Notes under the pieces: model-generated
Told to the model about the DNA's origin: nothing
Seen by the model: the letters and a program-made list of their open reading frames with translations, nothing else
Databases searched by the model: none
Program-made: the position numbers and the translations under genes
Shown: piece after piece, positions 23,146 through 35,270 of the stretch
Layout: each line of letters opens with the position of its first letter
Position numbering within the stretch: position 1 is the stretch's first letter
Assembly (NCBI GenBank): GCA_047967505.1
Contig: CM106539.1
Source of the DNA: Dipteris shenzhenensis
Lineage: Eukaryota > Polypodiophyta > Polypodiopsida > Gleicheniales
DNA length: 64,000 nt
Direction: 5' to 3' (one strand)

Positions 23146-23175
23146 AAAGTGGACACCCTTAGCTTGCTACCACCC
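23146..23175 (-). repeat. Right terminal inverted repeat
   Basis: Reads AAAGTGGACACCC...TTGCTACCACCC and is the inverse of the left end with 28 of 30 bases matching. It is followed directly by the ATTA target duplicate at 23176-23179. Confidence 0.9.
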
Positions 23176-23179
23176 ATTA

Positions 23180-23420
23180 GAGGATCCCACAAGTGTTGAC
23201 TATTCAAAGGGAACTCTCTATATAAGAGGCCTATCATGTATTGTTGATAACAAGAAGAATGCACATTCACTCAAGATTCTGTTTATGAGTCCAAGCTAAT
23301 CTATCTTGGAACCTGATTGGCTTGAGGTACATGTCATTAGCACTCTCTTCATCATGTTTCCACATAGATTCCATCCACCTTAGAGCGCTCCATAGATCCT
23401 AAAGCATGCACGTTTTGTCA
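23180..23420 (+). repeat. 3' part of the interrupted LTR
   Basis: GAGGATCCCACAAGTGTTGAC onward matches the solo LTR (sense strand) to its end GTTTTGTCA at 23420. It includes the TATA-like CTATATAAGAGGCC (about 23217-23230). Together with 11289-11419 it makes one near-complete LTR of about 370 bp. Confidence 0.9.
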
Positions 23421-23432
23421 TGGTATCAGAGC
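23421..23432 (+). promoter_or_regulatory. Primer binding site (initiator tRNA-Met)
   Basis: TGGTATCAGAGC directly after the LTR end. This shows that the interrupted LTR is the 5' LTR of an element and not a solo LTR like the copy at 8424-8802. Confidence 0.93.
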
Positions 23433-23635
23433 TCCCTTGCCTTCCGCTGAGGCATTGCGATCCGTATGAGAGATTGTGATAGATCAAGAGATTGAGTGCT
23501 CTCTTCCGCTGAGAGAACTTTCACTTTCTTGAGAGAAAATTCGGTCCATGTGAGAGAAAATTTCCATCATTGATTTCCGTTCATTGAGTGATAGAGAATT
23601 CTTCCTTGTTCAAGTGAGAGAAAAGAGGTATTTGG

Positions 23636-23696
<61 letters not shown>

Positions 23697-24004
23697 CTTG
23701 ATATTCATTCCTATGAGAAAGAGATAAAGGTTCATTTGATTGAAAGAAAATTGGGAGTTCTCTACTATTGTTTTGGATCTTAGTTGTAAATGGATGTAAA
23801 TAAATTTCCCAAGTGATTTTATATCAAGAAATTTGGAAAACTCAATTGATTTCTTAGATGAAAAGGTGAACCATGCCAACTAAGCCAAGATCAAACGAGG
23901 ATCAAATGAATAACTTCAAAATTTCATGTAAAGAGGGACTTGAAAACCTCATAAATCAAGAGGTCTTACCAAAACACTACAAAGAGATGTTGTGGAAGAA
24001 TTGA
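23433..24004 (+). pseudogene. Leader and truncated gag start of the LTR element
   Basis: A leader of about 440 bases with GAGAGAAAA-type repeats and a (GA)n microsatellite (23636-23696) leads to an ATG at 23873. The frame MPTKPRSNEDQMNNFKISCK continues 43 codons to TGA at 24002. Position and start suggest the gag N-terminus, but no capsid domain follows and homology stops here. The rest of the element is missing. Confidence 0.5.
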
Positions 24005-25105
24005 GTATATTTCTCATAAATAACTGTGGAGGCCCCCTTATCCTCATAAATAGAGAGACATCCTAATTGACTACTCTCCTCTTTATTCCTCCCCTTGCCC
24101 TTTCACCCTTCCCATCCTCCCTTTAGTCTATTAATGAATTTGAATTCTCTTCAATTGGGGGGCCTAGTATGAGATGCTAACCAAGGTGTAACCAAGTAGC
24201 TTGGGAAATAAAGATGTTGTTGCCCAGGCATCATGTAGTACAATAAATAAACATTGCTTATAGTTGAATTAATAATCCTATCAACCAAAGTGTGTTGTGC
24301 ATATGCAAACACTCATACATATAGTTATTGTATCTTAAAACACTAATATAAAGTAGGCAACATAATAATAACTCAATTGCATGAGTGGTTGTGTAGTATT
24401 AACACATAAATAGAACAATGTAAGTGAAAATTTTGACTTTGATTTAGCTTAATCCTTCAAACCTTCTCAATAGTTAGGAACATGTTATGAACATGACACT
24501 CGTGGCATAGCATCTTAAGTAATATGTGAGAAAGATGATATGATTGTCAACGTTAAGGGGAATAGGGAAAGCTATCTTAACATCCCATTATGAGTCTTAA
24601 GACAAGCTTCCTACCAACATGTTCATATCGTTAATTGGATTCAAGAATGCAAGTCGACACTATTAACTGAAGTTTGAACACACTACATGTAACAATAGCA
24701 AGCATAGTGTCAACCTTAAAACCATGATAGGGATAAGCCACATCATGTGAGACATATGAAGCCACATCATATGAGACATATGATGGAACATTTTCAAACA
24801 CAGAGTTGCAGAAAGTGCACGATTCACAATGAAGTAGTGGTATTGCACCCTAGAGAGCTTGATCACTAAACTCACCTTCATCATTGGGGTTTCGTATGGG
24901 ACATTTTAAAGAGAGAGTGTAGGGGAAGAAGACAACAATAATGTGCAAAATTCTTTTTGTTTCTTAAGTCAAGCCATTTTTCTCCTTCTTAATGTCCTTT
25001 AGAAAAACATAAAACAAACAAGATGAATGATATGTATCATTCAATAGGCTTGCCCAAGAGGAGGAAGAAAGAGAGAGAAAGGAAGAGAGGGAGTCCGGAC
25101 TTGGG

Positions 25106-25136
<31 letters not shown>

Positions 25137-25402
25137 AGGGGAGGGGGCTAAAAATGTAGAGAGAGGGGAGACTCTAGATTTCTACCAAGTGGCACAAATC
25201 CCTCAAAAAAATGAGCTTCTCAATGCCATCGGCTTTACTTACTAAGTCCTCAGGTCTTAGCTCTTTTTTCATTTTGCCTTTTTTCCTAGTCACACACCCA
25301 CAAGGAGATGACCATCTACGAGTGACACATGCGGGGTGGACGACCAAACCGCCTGAGGTGCATGTGGTCATGTGCTAGCATGAGAGTTTACTATAAACAG
25401 GA
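24005..25402. other. Intergenic, no gene seen
   Basis: Short frames only. A (GA)n microsatellite is at about 25105-25130. The last 70 bases are likely 3' flank of the alpha/beta hydrolase gene on the minus strand; I see no clear polyadenylation signal. Confidence 0.45.
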
Positions 25403-28213
25403 TCAAAGGCGAGTGATAAGCTGTCCTCTATCACGTTCAGCTTGTTCAACCCCTCCAAAAAGCATTGATAGTGTCTCGAGATGGGCTGGAGGATTGAAGC
25501 AAAACCATGAGAGGTGTCCCTCCCCCTTGAGCTCATGCAGATGCACCACATCCGGTAGCTGCTGCTTCGCATACCTCTGCATTTCGATGGGCACCAGGTT
25601 GTCTTCGTCGCCTTGCCAGATATGGATCGCGCCCTTGTAAACCTCGCCCACCTCCTCCAGCTCCATGCCCCAGTGCCTGTACACCATGTGCAGGTCGGTC
25701 GCCATCCCGAATCCTTGGTTTCGAGTTATAGACTCCGAATTGTCTCTGCAACAGCGGCAGTTCAAAAGAGACGACAAAGATCGGGCGTGTGAGAACAACA
25801 GAAAGCGAGGTTTAACGGAGCGTTGCAATCGATGTATTGGATGGGGGTGTGGGCCAGAGAGGAACGCACGAATTGGCGGTTGAACGACTACTAATACGTA
25901 ACAGCAAAGACGAGGCGGGAAAGAGACATTAATGCTTGGTGTACAACAATCGAAGCGCAGATACACAGAGAAGATGGACAATGCGTGCAAGGTGCATGCT
26001 ATGAGAAGCCACGCACAGAATTAAAGTGACGTAAAAAATGAGTTGGAAATCGACGAATCGAAAAGCTGGGCAATCAGAGTAGTTGAGGGTCAAAATGCTG
26101 CACCTGCAGTTCGGCGAGAGGGGTAGGGGTGATAAGAGATGCGCAGAGGTGGAAGTGTGTGAACAGATCAAGCATGAGGAGACGATGGACCTGAATTATT
26201 GGTGCAATACGTAGACGGAATGAGTTGATAAGGGTGAAAATGCGGAGGAGGAAGATGGAGACGAGAGGATGAAGAAGAGACTGAGAAGGACGATATACCT
26301 GATCATTAGATCTGCTGATTGAGGTAAGGATGTGAGGTGGAGGCGATCAGGGCGAGAGAGGTGGGATTGGCAGTGGCGTAGCCATGGCGAACCGGCCATG
26401 CGACTCATCACGAAACGCATGTATAACTTGAGGAGGAAGAAGGGCAGCCGCTCAGCGAAGTGCAGAAGTGCCCAGCTGCTCAGTGGCATCGTCGAAAACA
26501 TGGCTTTCCGTTGCTCCTCTGTGATCTCCTGCATCATCCACAGTTCCGGCCACACGATTAGAACTACACGTCAAAATCTATGTCCGTTGTTTAGCCCACA
26601 AAATTCTTCGTGCAAATATCTACTTCCGCTCACTTCCGGCAATGCATTCACCACCTACTTCTATTTATCACGTAGAATTACGAACGCCACGCTCAGCATT
26701 AGGTTAAGCCTATATTGTCCGTCGTTTAGCCCTGTGCAAATATTTGCACCTTACGTCCACTCAGTTCTGGAAACGCATTCAACACTTACGTCCACTTATC
26801 AAGCAATTCTTCGTGGGAATTTTTGCACTCACCCACTTTCATCACTTCCGGCAACGCATTCAGCACCTACGTCCATTTATCAACGTAAAATTACGAACAC
26901 CACGTTTAGAATTAGGTTAAAAACATATATTGTCCGTCGTTTAGCCCAGGAATTTTTCTGGATCTATTTGCACTTGATCAGTCTCGACAGTTCCGGCAAC
27001 GAATTCAACATCTACGTCCATTTATCCAACTAAGTCGTGGCATTGAATGCAGGATCCAGAATTACCAACTATCAGTTCCGGCAACCTGTAGAATTCTTCG
27101 TGGAAACTATATACGCACTAACAAACGATCGACAACAATTGTCCACCTCTCACAACGGTTGTTGAAACGATAACGAAAAGAACTCCGGTCGACCAATGAT
27201 GATCAGCCGATTTCTTTCATGGATCGAGATTCTGAGAAGCTAAAATTTGCTTATCGAACGGGATCCTCAAACAGAAATCAGAAATCTACACAAAAACAAT
27301 CGAGAATGCCATGTAAAGCTCAAAGCGGATCGATTGTTTGCGGATTCGCCCTTGGTAGCACAGAAAAGCATCCAGTTTTGGACCGAAAATCAGAAATCTA
27401 TGGCCAGAATTAGAATCGGAACAACAACAGAAACGAATTACAGACGACATTACCTTCCACCAGTAACATCCTACAGGGCACCACATCCCGATGCCTGCAA
27501 CCCTATGCGGGATGTAGCGAGCAGCAGACCAGCAGAAAGCTGCTCCGCACGAGAATCCCAGCAGCCACACCTTCTCGCCCAGCTCCAACTCGTCCACAAT
27601 GGCCTCCAGGTCGAGCGTGGTTTTTCGCAGCGTCTGAGATTCGTCCGGGTCGCTCTGCCCGTAGCCTGGTCGATCGATCGCCACCAGCCTCACCCCGAAT
27701 TGCTTCAGCACATCTTCCGACACTCCTTTTCACACGCAATATCATCGCCAGCCGTCACCTCGCTTTCAGCCGATACGCAAATGAGTTCCAAACCATCGCT
27801 AAAAATTACGTCGAGCTTCGAACATTTCATACGCACACGCAGATGTGTTGCAAACATGGACAGCAAAGATTTTCTCTTGACAAATGCGAACATATGAATG
27901 AAGAGCATCGACAACACGAGGCAAATTTCGCGTCCAATTAGCTCAAAAAGTTCCTCCATCGGTAGCAACACGCACAGAGTGCTATATTATCCTCTCGTCG
28001 ATAGCAACACCCGTGTAAGTGACTGATCATCTGAAAGGGCTCTGTTAAATCTTTTGAATCACCTGGCATAGCTGCAAGCCGGGAGGATCCGAGACCGTGC
28101 AACACCAAGAGGGACCTTTTCGATTCCTCCTTGGTGCATCCCATCTCGCGGTACGACACACGCCTCCCATCCGGTAGCCTGACGAAATTCGGTTGCTCTT
28201 CCTCCAGGACCAT
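25403..28213 (-). CDS. Alpha/beta hydrolase superfamily protein, four exons
   Basis: Exons on the minus strand are 28063-28213, 27454-27725, 26299-26528 and 25403-25745. All three introns are GT-AG and all phases agree, giving 996 nt and 331 residues. The start is the first ATG (MVLEEEQPNF). Exon 1 ends in the LLVLHGLGSSR oxyanion-hole strand. Exon 2 has DRPGYGQSDPD and the nucleophile elbow GFSCG (Ser in GxSxG), then YIPHRVAG and CYWWK. Exon 4 holds the acid residue in QGDEDNLVP and the His in GEGHLSWF. A full catalytic triad is therefore present at usual family length. The text matches a plant family of predicted lipase/esterase-like hydrolases of unknown substrate. No signal peptide is visible, so it is probably cytosolic. 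GC content is higher than its surroundings. Confidence 0.9.
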
Positions 28214-29553
28214 TGCTTGACCTTTGCTGCAAGGCACCCTTGCAATTTTCGTAGTTTCTCCAACTCAATCTGCGATCAGCTTTTCCTTAAATCACCGCAT
28301 TCTCGGTTCGGCTACTGTGCTCTCTGCCCCCGAACACCTGAACGTGTAACAACACCACATCCGACCCGGAAATGAGGTGATTTGTTCCTCTACACATTTT
28401 CGACAAGCTTTGCTTTTTTCCTTAAAAGTCACACTCCCAAGTCTGAAGTCATGTTAAACGTCGCCGATTGTAGTGATGAAATTTCGAGGACTCTTGTTCT
28501 CATTTGATCTGAACCTGCAATGGAGACCAACAACTATCATCAGCATATTTTGGTGCCGCTCTCTCCTCTTCATATGCCTCAACAATACTCCTCTTCATAC
28601 ACTGTTGACAATATTAAAATCTACATGTCAGAGACAACATCCATTTCAAGGATTCATCTTCACATCTCGGTTCTACTGCTCTAATCTCCACAACCCTCAC
28701 GAATTCTTACTGCGATTCTCGGGCAACAACCAAATCCAAGTCGCATAACGTTATATCGTTGTTTTCGTCTCCAACTTTCCTCATCCGACCCACAAACTTC
28801 CAAACGTCCTGCCGCAATTCCACTGGCAGCATCAAGTCGAATCAATGGGAACTTGCAACACCGAAACAACTCCTTCCCACACGATTTGTAAAGAAGAAAC
28901 ACAATGTTCGGATCCCAGGCATTAACAAGTAAAATTAACACGAAGGTGAGGAACAACAGCACATGATCTGATAGAGCTAAGTCAAAGGAAATCCAACAAC
29001 TGACGAATCACTGATTCTCCACAATATCCAGGCGGGAATCATGCTAAAGTTGCTCGAGGCGGTGTGCGGATCCCGTTATAGTCTGATTGTCAGGACTAAT
29101 ATTGGTGTAGACGACGAGTACCAACCTAGCAACTCAAGTCTTGTATGGTGCTCTCTAGAGTGTACACGTGCCCTAGGGCCCAATCCTATCATTATCAAGA
29201 TTACACCTTACAGTGAAGGTGCATTGGTATAGGAATTAATGATACGAGTTGCTTGACCCGTCTACTACGTGATTGAAGCTTGAGTCCTATTGATTGAAGC
29301 TTGCTTCCATGAGGATTGAAGCCTGCCTCCATTAGGTCTGAAGGTTGGGATCTAAGGTTACCTTGAAATCGGTCTTAAGGTTGGGATCTAAAGTTATGTT
29401 TAATTTTAAGGAACAAAATGAGGTCGGGGGTGTACCTACATAGGATCACCAAATGGGTAGATCTTATATTTCTCACCTGGGGACCAAGCTTTAGAAAGGA
29501 CATCCCCAAGCTTTGGTTTGTTCAATAGAACTCTCACATCATAAATAACACAC
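28214..29553. other. Upstream region of the hydrolase gene; no further gene seen
   Basis: The first few hundred bases upstream of 28213 should hold the promoter and 5' UTR. The string TTGCAG just upstream of the ATG could be an intron acceptor in the 5' UTR. I see no clear TATA box. The rest has short frames without domains. Confidence 0.4.
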
Positions 29554-29627
29554 TATTCAAAATTTTTGGACTTGTGTAAAGTCCAATTTGAGAAATGGAC
29601 TAAAAAACAGTCCAAAAATTTTGAATA
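29554..29627. repeat. Small foldback (ATTCAAAATTTTTGGACT arms)
   Basis: ATTCAAAATTTTTGGACT at 29554-29571 pairs with AGTCCAAAAATTTTGAAT at 29610-29627. The inner GTCCA/TGGAC strings add a second stem. The same TTCAAAATTTTTGGAC string occurs once at about 5790. MITE-like in form; no target duplication checked. Confidence 0.6.
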
Positions 29628-30227
29628 TACTAGTAATGTTGTTTTTTGAACTAGATTTGCCAACTCAAAACAAAAGATTTGATGAATAAGTACTAAGAAC
29701 ATCAATGCATAACTAAATCTCTTACAAAGGTAGTCTACATAAACATCTTCATAACTTCACAAAAATCTCTTACAAAGTGGTCTACATAAACATCTTCATA
29801 ACTTCTTGTGAATTGAGCTACTATCACCTAAGAACATCAATAGATAACCAATAATAGATGACCAATTCTCTTAGAAAGGTGGTGTAAATAAACACCTTTA
29901 TGTATAAGTGGTGTGCACACACCTTTATGACCATTTCTTTTAGAAAGGTAGTGTACATAAAGCCCTTAGAAAGATAGTGTAGATAAATCCTTTTATGTGT
30001 AAGTGATGTACATATACACCACACTTGGTATTAAAAAACACCCTTAACTTTAAAAATACATTTGACATAAAGTTTAAAATACACCATTAAGTATAAAATG
30101 GCCTAATAAACAATCTTTATACACAATAATGAGAGTAAAGAAATCAAAAAAGTAGTAAACTTTTTATTACATATTCGCTTTACATAGAAGTTCAAAACTT
30201 GTGATTACAAAGCCATCCGCCATCATG
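29628..30227. repeat. Intergenic with short recurring AAGGTGGTGTA / CTTTTATGTGTAAGTG strings
   Basis: No gene. Units such as TCTTAGAAAGGTGGTGTA(A/C)ATAAA and CACCTTTATG recur three to four times between 29690 and 30020, indicating a degenerate minisatellite. Confidence 0.45.
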
Positions 30228-33200
30228 TTACTCAGTACCAATGTCCTCAATGCTAGGCCCTTGACTACCAGGGTCCTAACTAATAGGTTGCTCTAAGACT
30301 GGAGTCTCAGTAGCAAGGTCCTCAGTAGTTTGCTCTTCAGTTCCAAGCACCTAACTAGTAGGCTACTCTAGAGTCTCATGACCAAGTTCTTGGTGAGTAG
30401 GGACCTGGCTACTAGGTTCCTGACTAGTAGGCTGCTCTGGAGTCTGTAAGGTCATGGTTGAAGAACCATCTATGCCTCTTGGTAACTCCTCCTAATCATG
30501 CTTTGCCTCGTCCATACCTTCTTTGAATAAGGCTTCCTTGCTTGATCCACTTGCCTGTCCTTCACCCAAGATCAAGGGTGCCTTCCTCACTTTTAATTTC
30601 AAGGGAAGTGCTTCCACCTCTTTAGCCTTACCTTTTCCTGTGACGTGCTATACTACTGTAACTTCTTGCTGCCGCGAGCCTTCCCGTATGATGAGTGGAA
30701 CCTCCTTGACTCTAGTTGACAATTAATCACCCTTATTCTTTGTGCGGATTTCTTCTTGCCGTAAGTCATCGGATGCAGAGCTTTCATCCTCATCATCACC
30801 TGAGCTAGAATCATCACCCTTAGACTCACTACCCTCTTCTTTAACATTTTCCTCTTCAAAGAAGGTAGTGCAACTGTAATATGTGTCAAAGAACTCAATT
30901 TAATGGGGGGTATCAATGACATTTACATTTCTACCTTGGCGTAGCAATTTCTCAACAGCAAAACCCATTCGATACAATGCTACTTCCCACCCATCATTCA
31001 ATAAATTCTTTTTCATCTCTAGTATCATATCAGGATCCATCGGCTTTTTGTAATCCACCATTGCTGCATCAAGCTTAACCTTATTGTCCTCAAAGTAATG
31101 AAGCTCGAGAGTCCTTAAAGGAATTTGGATTAGATTGCCACCACCCCTGGATAAGAAGCACATCAAGAAAGGTTGCAAGACTTGAATGGCAGTGCCTTCC
31201 AAGACAGTCATATGATTACGTAGGACTATACCATGGTATACTTTTGAAAGTAAATACCCAAATGCAGATGTCAAACTCGCATATAAGGCATCCCTTTGTG
31301 ATTTTGTCACGAACAGGACCAACATTGATCTTTTCTTATCTGCCATAGGACCTTCTATGATAAACCGCACAAGTTCAACTATCCGTGACATTGCAAGGTC
31401 TTGCAATTCATCTATGAAAAATACGCATGGCTTCTCCCAAGCATGACTGCTCATTGTTATGAAATGCTCTGTATCAATGCCATTGATGTGTGCAAATTTT
31501 GTATCATTCTCTGATAGCATGATATCATAGGAGAAGCTGAATGGAGAACCATCATCTAAACCACCAATTGCTCTACCTTGGGTAGTGGACTGCAAGGCCT
31601 TTTTCTTGATGTCCATATATTCTATCTCAACAACCTTTGGCATTTTAGCTCTTAGATCCTTTGTTGGTGTGGCATCTGCATCACCACTTTCTAGCCCATG
31701 TCTTATCAAGGAGTTGACCTAGGCTACGTGCTTTCTTCTTATCCACATCAATTGACTTGCCAGCTAACTCATCATCAGATTTCAATAAACATAATAGTGC
31801 CGAGAGAGCAGCCTCACTTTGAATCATTCGGGTGACCACTTCATCCAAGTTGCTATGCTTGCTCTTCTTTCCAAAGAAGCAGTCACCACTTAGGATCTTC
31901 TTGCATACTTCTTCTGTTATTAGCTCTCCACCAAACAATAGACATCGGTTTCTTTATTTCTTTCCTCTCAGTTGCAATGTGCTCTGGTGCCTCAAAGGAT
32001 ATCTTCCTTGTTTCATATGCTTGGCAAACATCCACGATGCTCTGAAACACTGAGTCCTCGCAGAAGACAATGCAAGTAACATCCATGTATCTTGCAACGG
32101 CGGTGTTCAAATCCTTTGCCTCAACCTTATTACTTGGTATGCCTTGCGTATTGCTTATAACACCTTTCAACCATCTATAGAACCGAGTCCTCTTTGCCAT
32201 GTACTCAGATGTAGGTCTTCTGCCCTTCACTGTTTGTGGCTTTCCACAGCCCATCCATAACTCCCTTGCCTTTATCAAGATCTCAGAAAGAGAGGAGATT
32301 TTTTTCAACCTAAATGGAGCAGAATTCAGTCTTTCTGATTCTAGAATGTACTTCGAGTCATCGTTAAATATGCATATATGACAAATGACCCATTGAAACT
32401 TTTCCATCCACTCAATCTGTGGCAAGTTTCCTTTTCTTCCCTCATCAAGGCCGATCCTGCAAGCTTCACAAAAGTGTTGCCCATCAATGGGCTCAAGCCT
32501 GCATCTTTCCAAGAATCTATTCTTTGCCAACATGTATCTCTTCTCGATGTCAGTCCCATATCGGCTTTGGTACAAAGCCTCTCCACGAACAAAGTCACTC
32601 CTTCTAAAGTTCTCAAAAGCATCAAGAAAGTCCACGTGCTTTTGAAATGTGACATCAGGCAATGTAGGATCATCTTCTTGAAGTCTCTTAAACGCCATAG
32701 GATGAAGAGTGATATTAGTGGCAACTGGAGTTCTTGTTTTCCTTGTATCTTCATACAATTTGCGTGCAAATGTCTTATCTAGCTTTCTTTGATTTGTGAA
32801 CAACGAAGCTCGATCAATAAGCATTGTGGCCACGCTGAATTGTGAAAATCCCCAAATGTATCCCTCATTCTCTGGAGGATGTAAGTCTGCCACACTTATA
32901 AAAAAGTCTTCGAGACTTGTATCTTCTTCTTGCGGATCCTCCTCTTCATCGCTATCCAATTTTTCGCCTGGTTTTAAATAGCCTACACTTGAACGATCTA
33001 CACGTGGAGGAGTTATTTTTGCTCTCTTTATGGGAATAGCTGTAGAACTTGAATCTGCTCCACGATCACTCCTTCTTGTTCCTGTAGTTATAGCAGTCGA
33101 TGGTGTAGTACAGTTGGAGATACTATAGTTACTCTTGTCGGAGTTACCATAGTTATCTCCACAGATATTGGCGGTACTTGAGAGTTATATGTTATAGATG

Positions 33201-33591
33201 GTGTACTTACTGCTGCACTTACTGCTACTGAAGGTACAACACCACCACTTAGAAATGCATCCCACATTTTCTTCAATGCTTCTAAGGCACTAAGTAATTC
33301 TTGGGATCTCTCAATTGAATCTGGTAAGGGCTTCAAGAAGTGCTTGTGAGTAACTCGTAACTTGTAAACCACCTCGTCATTCTTTCCTTTGCACACAACT
33401 TCTATCAAATTGTTTTCTTTAATGTTGATGTTTGAGACCATGCCACCATTTCTTATTACCTTTGTAGAATATTTCATGCTTGATATATTCTCTGTAGTGA
33501 TCACCAAAAAATACTTTGATTTGCGCTCCATAAAATACCAAGCATGTTTAAGGTATTTGAAAGACATCTTGGAACCAAAACTGGAAGCCAT
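30228..33591 (-). pseudogene. Large element protein with IDGQH (ParB/DndB-like) motif, decayed
   Basis: The protein starts at 33591 (MASSFGSKMSFKYLKHAWYF). It then has an N-terminal domain, a Ser/Thr linker, a basic IKRAKITPPRVDR stretch and an acidic DSDEEEDPQEED patch. Next come GYIWGFSQFSV, ATNITLHPM and ERCRLEPIDGQHFCEACRIGL (about 32500). The C-terminal half has VFFIDELQD, MLVLFVTKSQRDALYASL and VLRNHMTVLEG. Its tail is acidic and Gln/Pro-rich. Frameshifts lie near 33110, 31940 and 31700; TAA stops at 30900 and 30723; TAGs at 30648, 30492, 30363, 30351 and 30276; the final stop is at 30228. The IDGQH context recalls ParB/DndB-type folds, and the second half faintly resembles an N6-adenine methylase with its DPPY replaced by DELQ. 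Both readings are inference. A related protein lies at 59349-60826. Confidence 0.6.
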
Positions 33592-33659
33592 AATTTTTTG
33601 AAAAATAATCAAAAATAAAAAATGAGAATTACAATATTTAAAAACAATCAAAAACAAAA

Positions 33660-33900
33660 AATGAGAATTACAATGATTTTCAAACTCAAAATATTAAATA
33701 AATTTTTAATTAAATATTATTCAAGTTTTATTTATTTTTATTTTTTAAAATAAAATAATTTTTTTTCTTTTTTAACTATTTTATTTTAATTAATTAGTTT
33801 ATTTTTATATTTGAAATTTAATTTAATTTTTTTATTTTTTTAAAGTTTTATTTATTTTAACTTTTTTATTTTTTTAAAATAAATTAAGTTAATTAATATT
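33660..33900. other. AT-rich stretch before the C-rich tract
   Basis: Over 85 percent A+T, upstream of the ATG at 33591 on the minus strand. Composition changes abruptly at 33900. Confidence 0.6.
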
Positions 33901-35270
33901 TTTTCCCTTCCCCATGCCCCTCCCCTTCCCGCTCCCCTTCCCCTGTTGCGTGGGCAACAAGTGAGGGGTTAACACCCCTCCCCTCCCTCGTCCCCGCCCC
34001 TTCCCCTGCCCCTCCCCTTCCCAACCCCCCCAACCTCCCCTCCCCTCCCCCAACCTCCCCGCCCCCTCCCTCGCCCCTTCCCCTCCCACTCCCGCGCCCC
34101 CTATTGCATGTGCAACAAGTGGGTGGGGGGAATTTCCCCCTTAACCCCCCTCCCCTCCCTTCCCCCTCCCGCCTTCCCCGCCCCTTACCCTCCCGTGCCC
34201 CCGCCCCCTCCCTCCTGTTGCACACGCAACAGATGGGGGTCCCCCCACCTGTTCCGTGCGCAACAGGTGGGTGGGGGGTTAACCCCCCACCCCGACCGCT
34301 CCCCCTCCCCCGCGCCCTTGCCTCCCCTTCCCGTGGCCCCCTCCCTTCCACCTCCCCATGCCCCTCGCCCTCCCCCCTCCCCCCTGTTGCGTGCGCAACA
34401 GGTGGGGAGGGCCCCCCTCCCCACCTGTTGCGCACACAACAGGTGGGGGGGCGGGGACGCAACAGGTGGGGGGGCCCTTCCTGCCTCCCCTCCCCCTCCC
34501 CCGCGCCCCTCCCCTCCCCCCCTCCTCGTCGGCTCCCCCTCCCCTGGGGTGAGACGGAGGGAAAGGGGCGGGGGGAAGGGGAGGGTGGGGGCCCCCCCCT
34601 CCCCCTCCCCTCCCCCTGCCCCCGCCCTGCCCCCTCCCCCTGCCCCTCTCGACGGGGGGGGGGGAAGGGGGCGAGGGAGGGGGGGCAGGGCGAGGGGCGC
34701 GGGGGAGGGAAAGGGGCGGGGGGAGGGGGAGGGCATGGGGAGGGGGGCCCCCCTTGTTGCGCACGCAATAGGTGGGGGGGATCCCCCCCGCTCCCCCTCC
34801 CCTCCCTCGCCCCGCCCCCTCCCCCTCTCCCCGCCCCCGCCCCCGCCCCTCCCCTTCCCCTGCCCCCGCCCCCTCCCCTGCCCCTGCCCCTCCCCTCCCC
34901 CACCCTGCCCCCTCCCCCTCCCCTCGCCCCCACCCTCGCCCCGCCCCCTCCCCCGCGCCCCTCCCCCCCCTCCCCGTCGGCTCGACGGGGAGGGGGGGCC
35001 CTCCTGTTGCGCATGCAACAGGTGGGGGGGGATCCCCCCCGCTCCCCCTCCCCTCCCCCGCCCCGTCTCCTCCCCCTCACCTCCCCCTCTCCCCGCCCCC
35101 TCCCCCTCTCCTCGCCCACGCCCCCGCCCCCGCCCCCTCCCCTTCCCCTGCCCCCGCCCCCTCCCCTCCCCTGCCCCGCCCCCTCCCCCTCCCCTCGCCC
35201 CCGCCCCGCCCCCGCCCCCTCCCCTTCCCCTCCCCGCGCCCCTCCCCTCCCCCCCTCCCCGTCGGCTTGA
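33901..35270. repeat. C-rich tract (pyrimidine strand), 1.37 kb
   Basis: The plus strand is almost entirely C with scattered T, interrupted by palindromic TGTTGC...GCAACA units and their G-rich right halves. Very long open frames here encode only Pro/Ser or Arg/Gly and are composition artefacts, not genes. The G-rich minus strand has many runs of three or more G at short spacing, which allows G-quadruplex and triplex structures. Confidence 0.85.
33941..35030. repeat. Palindrome array A (core CTGTTGCGCACGCAACAG) in the C-rich tract
   Basis: Copies lie near 33941, 34101, 34213, 34247, 34381, 34424, 34754 and 35003, with a right half-copy at about 34457. Arms extend to CCACCTGTTGCG / CGCAACAGGTGG in the best copies, with a 2-4 base centre (CGCACG, CGTGCG, CATATGC variants). 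The arms keep CACCTG/CAGGTG. Confidence 0.88.

Larger units (their letters stand above)
11420..23175 (-). mobile_element. 11.76-kb TIR DNA transposon with three genes and palindrome arrays
   Basis: The element is flanked by ATTA on both sides (11416-11419 and 23176-23179), and these flanks close up to regenerate an LTR sequence known from 8424-8802, which proves the insertion boundaries. The ends are inverted repeats of about 30 bp (28 of 30 matching). Inside are a minus-strand transposase-like gene (13798-15856), a minus-strand RING-H2 gene (17590-19535), a plus-strand basic/proline-rich gene (13100-13696), palindrome arrays on both sides, an AT-rich tandem block, and smaller insertions. Strand is given as that of the transposase. 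A 4-bp target duplication fits Sola-type elements among known superfamilies, but I cannot confirm the superfamily from sequence alone. Confidence 0.87.
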
